Below, piece after piece: positions 9,005 through 20,361 of a stretch of DNA of 64,000 nt. The stretch's first letter is position 1; every line of letters starts with the position of its first letter. The notes beneath the pieces were generated by a model. The model saw only the letters and a program-made list of their open reading frames with translations, did no database searches and was not told the origin of the DNA. The stretch lies in the NCBI GenBank assembly GCA_035222895.1, contig JAVYIG010002232.1:1-64000 (forward strand), given 5' to 3'. This DNA is from Strongylocentrotus droebachiensis. Lineage: Eukaryota > Echinodermata > Echinoidea > Camarodonta > Strongylocentrotidae. The position numbers were made by a program, and so were the translations under genes.

Positions 9005-10363
9005 GTTTGTTTGTTTTTATTTCCGTATAAAATCATCACAACATACAAATACATACATAAATGAGATATACGGCGGATAGCCCATTTCAGGCGTATTAAC
9101 AAAATACGCCTGTTCTTCCATGGGGTCCGGATAAAAAAGCTGTTACATAAAAATCAGATATTTTATACAATCATGGGGAAATTAGATTTATATAAATTAA
9201 ATGTAAACATTACATTAAACAAAGCATAAACGATATAGCTGAACATGTATAATATATTTTCGAGTCTAATAAATTCAATTTGCATTTATAATTCAAATTC
9301 AGTGGATTTTATAAGGGATACAGAACCGCACGAACCCTGAACAAATAAAGTAAAAAGAAAGAGAGGTAAACAGATTATTGAGCACATTTCTAAGATATTG
9401 TGAAAAAAATTGTCAGATTGGATTTGAAATTTTGAATCGTACAAGCACTACGGGTATTAGCTGGTAATTTGTTGTACAATGAAGTTCCTCTGTAATAAAA
9501 TGTTCTTTTACAATTATTGGTTTTCGGTCTAGGGAGACTTAGGTTACCTATAGAACGGAAAAAATACCTGTCTGTTTTGATTGGTATGGGACGTTTGATA
9601 TATTCAGGAATAAGATTATTTAAAATTTTGTACATCATAATATATATATGTTCTTCTTGGCGGACACTTAGTAATTTCCAATTTAAAACTTCATGGATAT
9701 GAGAAGTGGAAATATGAGAGTAAGGATTGATTTTCAATATAATTCTTCCTGCCCTGTTCTGAAGTTTTTGCAACATATCTAGATATTTTTTGGGGGCAGA
9801 CTGCCAGATTATATCGGTGTAATCAAAATGGGGAAGAATAATTGAGGAATAAACAATTTTTAAAATAGATTCATTTACAGAATGTCTCAGTCTACCAAAA
9901 AAAACCCTAATTTTTACCAATTTTAGAGCACATTTGTTCAATATGAAAATTCCACTTAAGCTCTTTATCAATAATAATTCCAAGGTATTTTACTGTTTCT
10001 ACATTTTTAATATACGTATTTTGAATTCTTAAATTTAAAACATCGTACCTTGCTAGCATTTGTCTTGTTCCAAAAGACATGCATACAGTTTTAGTACAAT
10101 TTATTTTCAACTTATTTCTATTCATCCATTTACTCACTTTGGTAAGTTCGGAATTCAAAGTTGTCTCAACAACTTTTGGATCTTTATCAGAGAAATATAA
10201 AACAGTATCATCAGCATAAAAGTGAAAAGCACATTTGTCAAATACAGAAGCTAAGTCATTAATAAATAATACAAAGAGAATTGGCCCAATCAAACTCCCC
10301 TGGGGCACCCCGTTGTTAATAGAATATTCATCCGAAAATGTATTATTTAAACAAGTAGTGATT
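9005..10363 (-). mobile_element. CR1/L2-type LINE, 5'-truncated
   Basis: About 1.36 kb of a non-LTR retrotransposon on the minus strand. It includes the second half of the reverse transcriptase, the C-terminal domain, a 3' untranslated region with a hairpin (9088-9112) and a (AAAC)n-type tail. TTTCTTTT flanks both ends (8997-9004 and 10364-10371) and could be an 8-bp target duplication, though it is low complexity. The same 3' end occurs alone at 7469-7620. Confidence 0.8.
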
Positions 10364-10366
10364 TTT
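9390..10366 (-). pseudogene. LINE reverse transcriptase, frameshifted fragment
   Basis: Two minus-strand frames make one RT fragment. The first (upper coordinates down to about 9907) holds GVPQGSLIGPILFVLFINDL and the catalytic box HFYADDTVLYF, whose YADD is encoded at 10207-10218, then the thumb region (KYLGIIID). The second (from about 9940 down to 9390) continues with SILKIVYSSIILPHFDY, a 'QKLQNRAGR' block and the 'RGTSLYNKLP' C-terminal motif common in CR1/L2/Jockey-type elements. A one-base shift around 9907-9940 breaks it. Residues encoded above about 10366 (basic, low complexity) are flanking DNA and not LINE. Endonuclease and N-terminal RT are missing. Confidence 0.8.
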
Positions 10367-10989
10367 CTTTTCTTTTTTTTGTGATGTCTTCCTGTCCCAC
10401 CGTGTGCGTTCCCTTCCCTTTTTCCTCTTCTTTTATGTCTCCCCCTTTTTTGTTTTTTATCGATCTGTCTCTGTTCAGACATTGCCGAAGTGATCTGAAA
10501 GTTAATCCAACTCAACTATACCCCAGATATGAAATCTTTGATGCAATTGATGTACCAAATAGTTTACCACCGTTCTGTATTATTATGATATTTTTTTACT
10601 TTGTGGATTACTGACGTCTTATTTATATATTCATTGTAAAAGACTGTAATTCAGCACTGAAGCCGCGAATTGTTTTTCCCGAATTTATAATATTTTGATT
10701 TTTGTTATTCTGGCAGGGACGCATTTATAGTAAGACTCTTCTATCACATAAATATTTTTTGAAATCCAATATCATACTAACGACTTTGTTTCCTTGTAAT
10801 GCTCTTTATTTCCTGAAATTAATATCGGTTGGATGGTTGAGGACAAAAGTTTGAATATAACTCTACATTCTACATGTGTATACAATAATGAACCAGATTA
10901 GGGGATCGAGAGTTAAGCAGAAAATAATGGAATTAATACGAAAACATATATTTTTTTTTAAATGTATGGACATGAACATACATGTATTG

Positions 10990-11421
10990 CAGGCGCGGAT
11001 CTAAGGGGGGGGGGGGGTTTAGGGGGTTTTAAACCCCCCCCTTGGGCGCCCCCCTCCCCCCCCCCCCAAAAAAAAAGGGAAAAAGAAAACAAAAGAAAAA
11101 AAGAAAAAAGAACGCACGCTGGAGAGAAACCCTTTCAAGTGCAAATATTGTGAGAAGATATTCAACTCATCTGGTAACTTAACCAAACACATGATAACTC
11201 TGGATATAACTGTGTATTAAACTGTTACTTAATTTAAAAAGACGTTATCATGCACTGCTTTTTATGGTCTCCATTGTGTTAATAGATGCCAGGAAAACAT
11301 CACTTACGGGGTTCAAATAAACACCCCCGAAAAAATCGGCTCGCGGCTCGTGGACGATGCTCTGCATCGTCATTATTTTGGTCAAACCCTCCCCCTTAGC
11401 AAAAAGCTAGATCCGCCCCTG
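10990..11421. mobile_element. hAT-type nonautonomous element carrying zinc-finger fragment
   Basis: Terminal inverted repeats CAGGCGCGGATC and GATCCGCCCCTG, of the CAG-x-GGCGGATCC type also seen at 55180-55504. TATTG lies flush on both sides (10985-10989 and 11422-11426). An 8-bp TGTATTGC repeat can be read instead if the boundaries shift by one or two bases. The interior has poly-G and poly-C blocks, an A-rich stretch, a C2H2 zinc-finger fragment and an AATAAA at about 11317. Confidence 0.65.
11109..11220 (+). pseudogene. C2H2 zinc-finger fragment with frameshift
   Basis: RTHAGEKP at 11109-11132 is the canonical inter-finger linker of Krueppel-type proteins. One surplus T at about 11133-11135 shifts the frame. 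The next frame (from 11134) reads FKCKYCEKIFNSSGNLTKHM, a classical finger with CxxC, the conserved Phe and Leu, and the first zinc His. The second zinc His is replaced by Leu, and the frame stops at 11218-11220. It is a broken, captured gene fragment inside a hAT-like element. hAT transposases use BED-type fingers, so this linker type is unlikely to come from the transposase. Confidence 0.65.
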
Positions 11422-11429
11422 TATTGCGT

Positions 11430-13120
11430 TTGGGAGAAGAATCCTGAATTTAACCGATTAAGTCCTGAAATATCTATCTGTTTCTCATTATATTTGTGAG
11501 CTGAATTTGATATTTTTTTGCTTCCACCATGGTCTCTCGAAAATTCCAAGTTACTTATGCTATTTCAAATAAACTTGTACATGTTAAGTGTCTTAAACTT
11601 AACCGTTATGGGTGTATCCAATACTGAAAGTTTAGAGATGTTCTAGTATTGAACCTATACCCCACACTCCGGATATGAGTTCTATACACATGGAGAGTAA
11701 TGTTCTATAATTTGATGAATCGAAAATGTATTTATTCTTGTCCACAAATATGGAAATACGCTTTCCTTCAGCAATAACAGGCAACACACGAAATCAAGAC
11801 AGACAAAATAAAGTACAATCGAAACAAGTTTATTCATACATCAGTTCGCATAAAAAAGGGAACTCTATTCATAATTGTCTTTCATGTTTTCAAACTTCTT
11901 TCCTCATTAAAATATTTCGCTACTACTTTATCTTCTCTTCCTACCTGTTCTTGTTATATTAGTATTTAATATCATTTAGTGTGTTTATATTTTATTTACA
12001 TTTCTATACCCTTTCTAGCCCTTGAATACATCTGTGTCTTATACCTGTGGTTTAATTCATGACTATTCTAACAGATATCCTTAGAAAACAAGTTTATATT
12101 AAGACTCCTTTCCCGTTTCTTCGATCTTCCATACGACGTCTTTAATCTTTTGAGCAGTGGCTCATCTGTTATCTGTATCTGAATAATGCTCATTAGTCTA
12201 ACCTACGCTGTAATTAAAAGAGCAAGATACAAAGAAATCCACAGTCATTATTTGTTCTCTCACCTTCTACCTTTTATGCGATATCCAATTAAAAGTGTAG
12301 GTTGGCAACGTTGCCCCTTTCTTTCTTTTTTTTCAGCGACGAGAATATATATATATATATATTTATCCTAAAGAGAACTAATACAAATGTGCGTACAGTA
12401 TAAGGAGTTTTCTTTGGGGTTGAAATGATAAAATTTCTCTTCATTTTTTAAATAGGTTAAGGCTAATACATGTACATGTATATCGGGCTGTATACAAAGA
12501 CAATTATCAAATGCAAATATGTCAAGTCTATGTCTGCGAGGTATGTGGAATCTTAGAACTTCCCACGCACCAGGCTCAAGTATGGAACTAATGATATGAA
12601 ATATAACATTTAGAAATGTAGATGAACTTTTGAGTATTATTTAAGTTAATGGAATCTTGAAAACTTGAGAGAGTGTCTAAGCATGTTGAGGACGACAATT
12701 ATAGCAATTTGGAGTACACCATCGAAGTGGACGCGGAAATTCCATTGTGTTGGCTAAGAATGTAGCAATTATTTTTCTTCTACTACCAAATCAAATTTCA
12801 CTTGTTCAATACCAAAACTGTTCTATTTAACAAAATGGTTCTAAAAGTTGCAGTATTGAGAATCCTTCTGAATCCACTTTTAACTGTATATCTTTTCAAA
12901 ATGAACAATATTTTATTCATTTTTTTTTTAAGGTGTGAAAACAAATGTCAAGTTTGCTCGGCATTATTTTCATTCGCAAAACGGTGAAGATGATATTCAT
13001 TACCCTTTTTACACATTATCATTTTTACACATTATCAAAAACTTTATTCAGCTAAATAAAGTCAAAACCTCTCACCAAGGCACACTTTCTTAATCTTCAC
13101 ATTCTACTACCTGGACATGC
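11430..13120. other. AT-rich sequence, no gene seen
   Basis: Short open frames only, none with protein character. There is an (AT)n run near 12346-12362 and a 16-bp direct duplication TTTTTACACATTATCA at about 13007-13038. I see no splice-site-bounded exon. Confidence 0.5.
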
Positions 13121-13121
13121 A

Positions 13122-13365
13122 ACCCCGCCCCCCCCCCCCCCACTCCGGGAACGGAGGGACCGCATGCGTGTTCCCAAAATCTCCGGCTCGTCACAAAGAA
13201 AACAAATCTGCCCATATGACTTCACACACCGGACTTATGCTGAAGGGGGGGGGGGGGGGGTGCTGAAAAGGCTCGTATAACAAAAGAAAAAGATCTACCC
13301 GTATTGACTTTACACACCGGACTAATTCAGAAAAGGTGGGGGGGGGGGGGGGGGCGGGGGCGGGC
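13122..13365. repeat. poly-C/poly-G tracts with internal duplication
   Basis: A C-run near 13125-13141 and G-runs at 13246-13261 and 13337-13363. The phrases GTATTGACTTTACACACCGGACT and ATATGACTTCACACACCGGACT sit about 94 bp apart (13216 and 13310), each followed by a G-run. This is a two-copy tandem unit ending in poly-G. Confidence 0.6.
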
Positions 13366-13536
13366 ATGCAACACTGCAGTTGCTCCATGGAACACAGTAT
13401 ATCACATTTTATATATCTACGTTGATACATTATCACCCAATCATTGTATTAGACACACTTCACCTCCATCACTACGCAGAAGCATCAGTCGGTATTCTCT
13501 CACTCACTATCTTCCACTCTGTTTTCTCTCTATCAA

Positions 13537-13680
13537 TAGGGACTTTTAGATTTACACGACGAGAGCGTGGACTGCCGCGTGTGACATTGTGTTAAGGCAC
13601 TGGGCCGTGCCCGGCAGTGCCTTAAAAGGATGTCACACGTGGCGGTCCACGTCCTCGTCGTGTAAATCTAAAAGTCCCTA
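13537..13680. mobile_element. TA-flanked foldback MITE family H, copy 1
   Basis: Arms of about 50 bp starting TAGGGACTTTTAGATTTACA and ending with the complement (TGTAAATCTAAAAGTCCCTA) enclose an AGGCACTG/CAGTGCCT inner stem. The outer TA could be a mariner-type target duplication. Relatives lie at 15455-15545 (degraded) and 40170-40366. Confidence 0.75.
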
Positions 13681-13886
13681 TTAACACTTAGACCGAAAAC
13701 GATCGCCTTCACATTCTCGCTTCAGTCGATCGTGGAGGATTGTTTAAAATATGATTGTTTTTTAGCGTCATTGGTGTTTTCAAGACATTAATTGAATTGA
13801 ATCATGTTTATGAAATTTTCAACTGGCATAATATACCAAATTTGTTGAATTTGATGGATTGTAAAGTTTTTCTTCTCCACCCTCCT

Positions 13887-14041
13887 TTAAAGTTGCTCAA
13901 GCTTGGGTATATAGAGGGCAGCACACGGACGTACGCACGGGAGCGTAATACCCATTGGCTCAGTGTTATGTAGTGATCGGGAGTGATCGCCGAGTTGCCT
14001 ACTTCACGAACGAATATATACCCACGCTTGAGCAACTTTAA
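13887..14041. mobile_element. TTAA-flanked MITE family G
   Basis: Left end TTAAAGTTGCTCAAGC and right end GCTTGAGCAACTTTAA; the arms extend to 23 bp plus TTAA with one mismatch. Length 155 bp. Its right TTAA (14038-14041) is also the left TTAA of the family F element, so the two are joined back to back with one shared target site. Confidence 0.8.
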
Positions 14042-14762
14042 AGGAAACCGAACCCCAAGTAATAATTTTACTTATTCTGAGAGATTTATTATGTTATTAC
14101 TCATACATCTACAAGATTCCCCACCAAAGTGTATGAGAGAGGTATAAAGCAAAAATAAAGTACAGTTTCTCAGCACGACATTGGCATCGCCATTTTCTTG
14201 ATAATGTGACGTACTATGCGAAGTCGTTTATCAAGTAAATGTATTCAAATATATGGATGCTTCTTTCCCAGACGTGTGTGGTGATGAAACATTTCATTCA
14301 CCTGCTATTATCCTTTGTACTATAATTGCCAGAACACAAATTGCATGAATTAGTGCTCTTCTGGGTTGAAGGTTTCTCATAAATGAAATAGATTTGTCAA
14401 CTGCTATAGTGTAGTGTTTATAAATGAATTTGTTACAATCGGGCCCCTGTTATTTATTTTTCACCTAATATAATTTCTATCATCTCAGTTGTTATTTTTG
14501 TTCAATGAAAAGTAAAGGTTTCGTTATTGATTTAAAAATGCTTTCCAACTAAAAATTTGGTGCATGATACATGTACAACCTCAGATTTGTAAGAAAATGG
14601 CTGCGCCCATGTCATGCTGACAGGCATCACATCATGCCAGGAATATCTTCATTTATATATATCTTGTACATTTTCGTGAGGAATATTGTACATCAAAGGG
14701 CAGGAATAAATCTCATTTTTCAGAATACCTACACTTATTCTTTGGGTTTAGGTTTCCTTTAA
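14038..14762 (+). mobile_element. TTAA-flanked MITE family F, full copy
   Basis: Left end TTAAAGGAAACCGAACCCC and right end GGGTTTAGGTTTCCTTTAA are inverted repeats, with TTAA on both sides. The 725-bp body matches the truncated copy at 6040-6629 and has no long ORF. It shares its left TTAA with the family G MITE. Confidence 0.8.
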
Positions 14763-14859
14763 CAGACTCGAAAGTCACTGATATGTTTGATATTATTTTT
14801 TGAAATATCAAAGCAATCCACCAAGAGGATGAAAGGGGCAATTGAAGAAGATGAAAGAA

Positions 14860-15400
14860 TGCACCAATCACTGCATACTGACCATTGAAGTACAATTATT
14901 TGTAACAGGTGAATAAAATAATTTGCATCGAGGCACTTTACAAAGACGTATGCGTTAATGTATTTATTTCGGCCTTATAAGGAAAAAGTACACGTGTACT
15001 TGAAATATGTACTTGAAAGGGGCAATTAAAGAAGATGAAAGAAGGCACCAAGCAACTGGCCATCTTCAGTCTGCTCTTGACAGTTGACTTGAGAGAAGCA
15101 ATTATGTTTCTCACGCAATGCTTGAATTTTGTATATTGCCAAAACAAGGCATTTTTCGTAATTTAACCAAATTTATTGCATACGTCTTTGCGAAGTGCCT
15201 TGATGCAAATTGTTTCTTCCACCTGTTACGAATAATTGTATTTCAAAAGAATACGAATTGCGTACAATAATTATTGCTTCGTATGACAAACAAAACAATT
15301 ATATGCAATCTGCGTACTGACTATTGTCATACAATTATTTGTAATAGTTCAATCAAATATTTCTATCAAGGCTCTTCACAAAGACGTATGCATTAAATTT
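14860..15400. repeat. diverged local repeats
   Basis: GGGGCAATTGAAGAAGATGAAAGAA recurs at about 14836 and 15018 (as GGGGCAATTAAAG...). CACCTGTTACRAATAATTGTA-type sequence and GCGTACTGACTATTGTCATACAATTATTTGTAA recur at about 14875, 15220 and 15310, partly inverted. TGCATACGTCTTTG and its complement CAAAGACGTATGC appear around 14941, 15178 and 15380. It looks like an old rearranged foldback with no clean ends. Confidence 0.45.
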
Positions 15401-15454
15401 GTTTACATTGCGAAAATGGTCTATTAGAAAAAGTGTCGTCTTCATCATCCATAG

Positions 15455-15545
15455 AAGGGAATTTTATATTTGCACGGCGACATAGTGGACTGCTACGTGT
15501 GACGTCCTTTGTGCCTTTAAAGAACGCCACACGTAGCAGTCATGG
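15455..15545. mobile_element. foldback MITE family H, degraded copy
   Basis: TTTATATTTGCACGGCGACATAGTGGACTGCTACGTGTGACGTCC followed by GCCACACGTAGCAGTC matches the arms of the copy at 40170-40366. The outer right arm is lost. Confidence 0.6.
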
Positions 15546-15939
15546 GGACAGGTTTGCTGACCCCTGTCACTTACTATAACAAATGTCTCTCCAGGTTCTG
15601 CGTTTTTGAGCCAGCTGATTCATTTCATTGTATGTTCCTACTCCACATTTTCCAATGAAATCGTCTACGAATCCTCTGCGAGCCCTTCCCTTTACAATGA
15701 CACATAAATATTTCATGTTAGTTTTTCACCTAGTGTATAGAGCATTTCAAGTAATATGTCTAAAATGACCCCAAACATGGAGACATCTCATAAACTGGGA
15801 GAGATCTCAGTGTGTAATTTAAGAAAAATACAAATTAGCTTAATCAGTAGGATATTTGCATCTGTTTGTGAAAAATACCGATAATAGAATAAGTTTGATA
15901 ACTCATTCAATACTACATGTATATTTTTCATGTCTCCTG

Positions 15940-16344
15940 TTAAAGATAAAGACCAGTGATGGTCATGCGATTGCATTGTGAAAGAAACGTTGTGGAATCG
16001 ATCAGAAAAGGTTGATCATCTAGCATATAAGTATTGGTGTGTACTGCAAGGTTCTGGAATCTTCAAAATTAAAAGAAATTTGGCCCAGTCTTGGTTAAGT
16101 TACAAGCACTGTACACAGAAAGATGTATATGGGACTACGCACACGTGGGCGACACGTGCGTATATCTCTCACACACCAATAGATAAACTAATTTACCAAA
16201 TATATCAATTAGTAGGCGGTTTCCCGGCAATTTTGTTATCATCATGTATTAGTCAAAACATATTCTTTCACATGATTGGTAATAAGAGCTTCCATTTCAT
16301 TTTTTTGGAATTGGGGCGTTTCCAATACTGGTCTTTACCTTTAA
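15940..16344 (+). mobile_element. TTAA-flanked MITE family C, full copy 1
   Basis: Left end TTAAAGATAAAGACCAGTG and right end ATACTGGTCTTTACCTTTAA are imperfect inverted repeats with TTAA on both sides; 405 bp. It matches 41541-41947 along its whole length (GGTCATGCGATTGCATTGTG, TAGTAGGCGGTTTCCCGG-type sequence). An open frame of 171 codons from 15978 runs through it but reads repeat sequence shared with other copies and is not a gene. Confidence 0.85.
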
Positions 16345-16504
16345 CACCACCCAAAAAATTCCTCGTAATACCTCATTCAATAATATTCTTCACATTCCAT
16401 GTTCACGCCACCATAAAGATTCCTCATAATATCTCATTCAATAATAATTTTTCCACATCTCATGATAATACCACCAAAAATGAATCTTCGTAATACTATC
16501 CACC

Positions 16505-16865
16505 GCAGTTCGTTTAAAAGATTCCCCGAGCTCCCCAAGTATGAATTCGCTGGCACTCCTCTTTAGCTGCGATCCCCCCGGAGCCTGTTTAGGGAAAGCG
16601 AAACTCTTTTTCGCATCACATTACTGACCACATGTTTTGGTAATCGCAAATTGATTTTCCTATTAATTTTCGCTTATCGGGAGGAAACCAATCCGTAGCA
16701 GTTCTATATGAAAAGCAAGCCCTACGGCTGGGTGTTCTTTTCTACTGCACCTGTCTCGCAATGCGCGACTCTACAGAAACCTGCTCCACGATGTCCACCA
16801 CGCTGCAACGTGCCGTGCAGTGACTCGGGTGCCGTACCGCGGTAGGTAGGCGTCCAGACAACCTG
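16505..16865. other. CpG-rich unique segment
   Basis: Non-repetitive within the window and richer in G, C and CpG than its surroundings, notably 16735-16860 (CTCGCAATGCGCGACTC, GGTGCCGTACCGCGGTAGG). No open frame stands out. CCGCGGTAGGTAGG could include a splice donor (GGTAGGT), so an untranslated first exon or a regulatory region is conceivable. This is only compositional evidence. Confidence 0.25.
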
Positions 16866-17104
16866 ATGAATCTTATATGAAACAAATATAATATGGCACT
16901 TAAAGGAATTGGAATATATTTGTATATTTATTTATTTATGTTTCGTTTGTGTTTGTTTGTTTATTCCATCAATCATTCATCCATTCATTCATTTAGTTAG
17001 TCAGTTGGTCATTTCGCATGTTTATTTACGGGTATATCATGTCTGTTCTGTATAGAAAACAGAGAACGGTCTACAGAGATCATATAGATACATGAAATAA
17101 CAGA

Positions 17105-17545
17105 AGTACATATACATAGGTATTGTAATAATAATGACAATAACATCAATAATAATAACGATATAACATTATGATAATAATGATAATAATAATTGGATTT
17201 AAAAAGCGCCTTTCCAGAAAACGTTTAACCAGTTAAATAATATTTCAAGTGCTAGATAATTTGTAATAAAGTAATACAAATGGCTTTGTACCCTACAGGT
17301 CGTACTACAGCGGTCATTAATATCATTATCGAACACAATTTTCGCACCATCTTCAATCCCTTTAGCGAGTATTCTAATCAAGATGTTTATCGGGATCCTG
17401 CCATGTTCCCATTTCTTTCGTTTTGGAATGGTAGATGGTAATTTCTATCTTGCTAAAGGACTTTAGATCCGTGCCGGGTCTTGAACCAGCGACCTTGGTA
17501 TCCTCAAATCAAGTGGCCAAACCACTCGAGTACTTATCTAGGCTC
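17105..17545 (-). repeat. tRNA-derived SINE
   Basis: On the minus strand the head (17545 downward) has an A-box-like ACTCGAGTGGTTTGGCC and a B-box-like GGTTCAAGACCC. The far end is GCGCTTTTTAAATCC followed by (ATTATT)n, the SINE/LINE tail type seen repeatedly here. The body contains degraded 28 kb-type SINE sequence. Confidence 0.6.
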
Positions 17546-18289
17546 AGCATTATCTCCGCATAATGGTGTGTGGGTTGAGTGAGGTGTGGGTGGATTTGTA
17601 AGACTACTGTCGACTGACTGCGTAATATCTAATTTGGATGTCAATTCTTGATTCCGGCTTGGGTAAAGGTTATGAAAACATATATGGGGCTAAGTTCCAA
17701 TTATAACCCTTTGATAAGATACCAAGTTCATTCAAGAGATCGCAGTCTTTTTAAGCTGTATTAGCATAGATTCCTGTAAGTAAGCTGCCTAAAAGGGGAT
17801 CAGAAGAAATGTGACTGACAAATATGCGTCTGCGAATGAATAAGCCAAATGATTAATCCTTTGTCTTGTAACTTTTTTTAGACTTGATGATATATTTGCA
17901 ATTTCGAATGATCAGTATTTGGGTAAACAGTAAATTAATTCTTATAAACTATGTATACGCTTTGAAAATAATTATGAAAGAAGGCGAGCGTTTCACGGAT
18001 CACGGATACTAACTTTCACAATGAGTGTGGCAAGGCACTCGCTCAGCTCGGCAAGTATGAAACATGATAGGATGTTACCCGTGCCTTTGGAGATTTTAAA
18101 ATGATTTTGGTTTTGGCGATGGTCGTGGTAGGGATGGATATCTCTAGGCTAGACCGTCCTGGTGACTACCCTCAGATGCACCCTCGTTTCATGCGCTAAC
18201 CCCTCAACACCCGCGGTTTTATATGATGATGATGTGACGTATCCTCTGGATACAGTGTGAGTAAGTGATCATTCACTGTCGATTTGTTA

Positions 18290-18372
18290 GTGTGGGTGTG
18301 GGTGTGTGTATGTGGGCTTGCCTTTGTGTGTGTGTTTTTTTTTTGGTGGGGTGTGTGGGGTGTGTGAGGGTG
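18290..18372. repeat. GT-rich tract
   Basis: Interrupted TGTG/GGTGTG repeats with a T-run, without coding content. Confidence 0.85.
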
Positions 18373-18565
18373 TGTTTGTCCTTTGGCAAAGCATTAATCT
18401 TCATTTGCCACACTCGACCCAGGTGAGATAAATGGGTACCTGGCAGGAATTAATTCCTTGAAATGGTAGAGCGCTGTAATGGCAGCTAGGCTAAAGCCGG
18501 GGTAATACTCGTCATAGAATTTCTAGATAGACGGCGCTATAGAAATGCCTATAATTATTAATTAT
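18370..18565 (+). repeat. SINE 3' portion
   Basis: CACTCGACCCAGGTGAGATAAATGGGTACC, AATTCCTTGAAATGGTAGAGCGC and a terminal GACGGCGCTATAGAAAT with an AATTATTAATTATT tail form a typical SINE body and tail. The GGCGCTATAGAAAT end matches L2-like 3' ends. No tRNA-like head is recognisable upstream. Confidence 0.5.
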
Positions 18566-19629
18566 TATAGTTGTCTGAACGTCGATTGTGATTTATTTAT
18601 GAATAAAAATGAAAACATGCCCAAGTGTCTCCTCCAATTAAAGGTATCTTCTATATTGTGGTGCATTGTCATAAACAATAGCGCTGCAGCTTTTTACCTC
18701 GATTCTCTCTCAAAATTGACGTGATGAAAAAATATCGGGGAACTTTTTCCGCAATTGATTAGTCAGATAACCGTAAGCCAGTAAAATCAAAACTTTAATA
18801 TATGTAATTGATGTCAGAGTTGAGACATACTAAACGTATCGCGGGGTATGTTCACATTGCTTCTGTCACTTTTGCTGTCATTATCGTTTTAGATAATGAC
18901 CTTTAATGAGCAAGAATGTAATAAACTTGCTCGTGGTTGTTTTTTTTCATACAAAAACGTGATCTTTTAATAAAAAAAAATAAAACTTTAATTGATGTAT
19001 TTGATGTCAAAGTTGAGGCTCATCGGAAATATGAGGCATATTAATTTTCTTTTGTTTTTTACTTATGCATACTCTCCTATACCCTGAAGCTACGTAAGGT
19101 GCCATATCAGTTGGTTAGACTGATGATTTGTTTTTTTTCTCTGAAAGTATGAGTGAGACACACGGATAGGAATATTTGGAGCGCTGTAGGCTTGTAGAGG
19201 AGAGAAGTAAATCGTGTTGTAGAAGTAATGTACCAGGCATTGGTGCGTCTTAAAACTAATCATTTGAATCGCTTGGAGCTGTCCCGCTTCCAAATGACGC
19301 TTCATAATGCAATAATCTTATCATAATTTTCTATTTAACACAGACTCTGACATTTGATAGACTCCGTTTGCTGAAAATTATAATGGTAAAGTACGTCGAG
19401 ACAGTGGTTATGGTACTATTAGTACGTCATAGTCGGATTGAAGCATGAACCATATGAATATGAATTTATCAATGTAGTATCGACACTTCCGACAGTTATT
19501 TTGTTACAGTTCAAATTTATCACTGACAAAAATCGATCCGAAGTTGCGAGAAGTTGACGCACATTTTTTTCTCATTTTTAACAAGTCAAGATTGATTGAT
19601 AATTAGATATTGCAGGGGTTAAGTTACCG

Positions 19630-19860
19630 AAGCTAAATGTTTTAAATGGGACGAAAAGAAAACGAAAGCAAACGAACAAATAACAAAACAAGAACAGAAC
19701 AAAATATAAAAAGAACAGAGCAGACATATGCACGACAAGAGAAAAGCAAGAACAAGACAAGAAGAAAAAAATGTAAATAAGTATAGAACAATACAAAAAC
19801 AAATAGTCGGAGGAATATACTAATAAAAGAAAAGAGTGGATTAGCAAAAACCATCTTTTT
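19630..19860. repeat. A-rich, T-poor tract
   Basis: About 200 bp of AAACGAAAGC, AACAAATAAC and AAGAACAG-type sequence with very few T. Minus-strand frames read as Phe, Leu and Val strings that resemble membrane segments only because of the base composition. No defined repeat unit. Confidence 0.6.
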
Positions 19861-20249
19861 GTGGTTCGGCGAACATCCTGTGCATGCTTGTACAAAATAG
19901 TTTTGGTGGAGCTGAGTTTATCTTCAAGTAAGATAAAATGACTCCTTCTCACGAATGGTCGTGTAAAACAGTCTTCATGTTTTGATGCGGGATTACTCCG
20001 TAGTTAGACAGCAGGAAGAAGAGAAGAAAAAAAAAATCAAGAATCGATGAACCGGTCCGCTCAAATCTACTTCAACTTAATCCTTTTCATTCCGGTATTT
20101 TAGAAGTAATCTTCGGGTACATTAACGCCACTAACTTGATGCAATTCAAGTCTCATCTACGTGCGCCGTTATTGTAATTCAAGTGGACAAAGATTATTGA
20201 TAAAATCTCGGATTGAATGTCGCTCGATGCAGGTCCAACTGGTAAAATG

Positions 20250-20322
20250 AATTTAGATTCGCCCATAGACAACAGAGAAGGAGTCAAACTGGAGCGGAAC
20301 AGACGACCAGAGAGAAAGAGAA

Positions 20323-20361
<39 letters not shown>

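Noticed and set aside
8685..9080. 131-codon frame and overlapping frames of 85 and 98 codons
   Set aside because: Pyrimidine-rich simple sequence is open in all three frames and translates as Ser/Leu/Pro strings, then runs into a LINE tail.
15978..16493. 171-codon plus-strand open frame
   Set aside because: Most of it lies in MITE family C (15940-16344). The matching stretch in the second full copy has frame-breaking differences, and no domain or splice context is seen.
19578..19952. 124-codon minus-strand frame with membrane-like composition
   Set aside because: The hydrophobicity follows from a T-poor, A-rich plus strand; it has no defined helices or family features.
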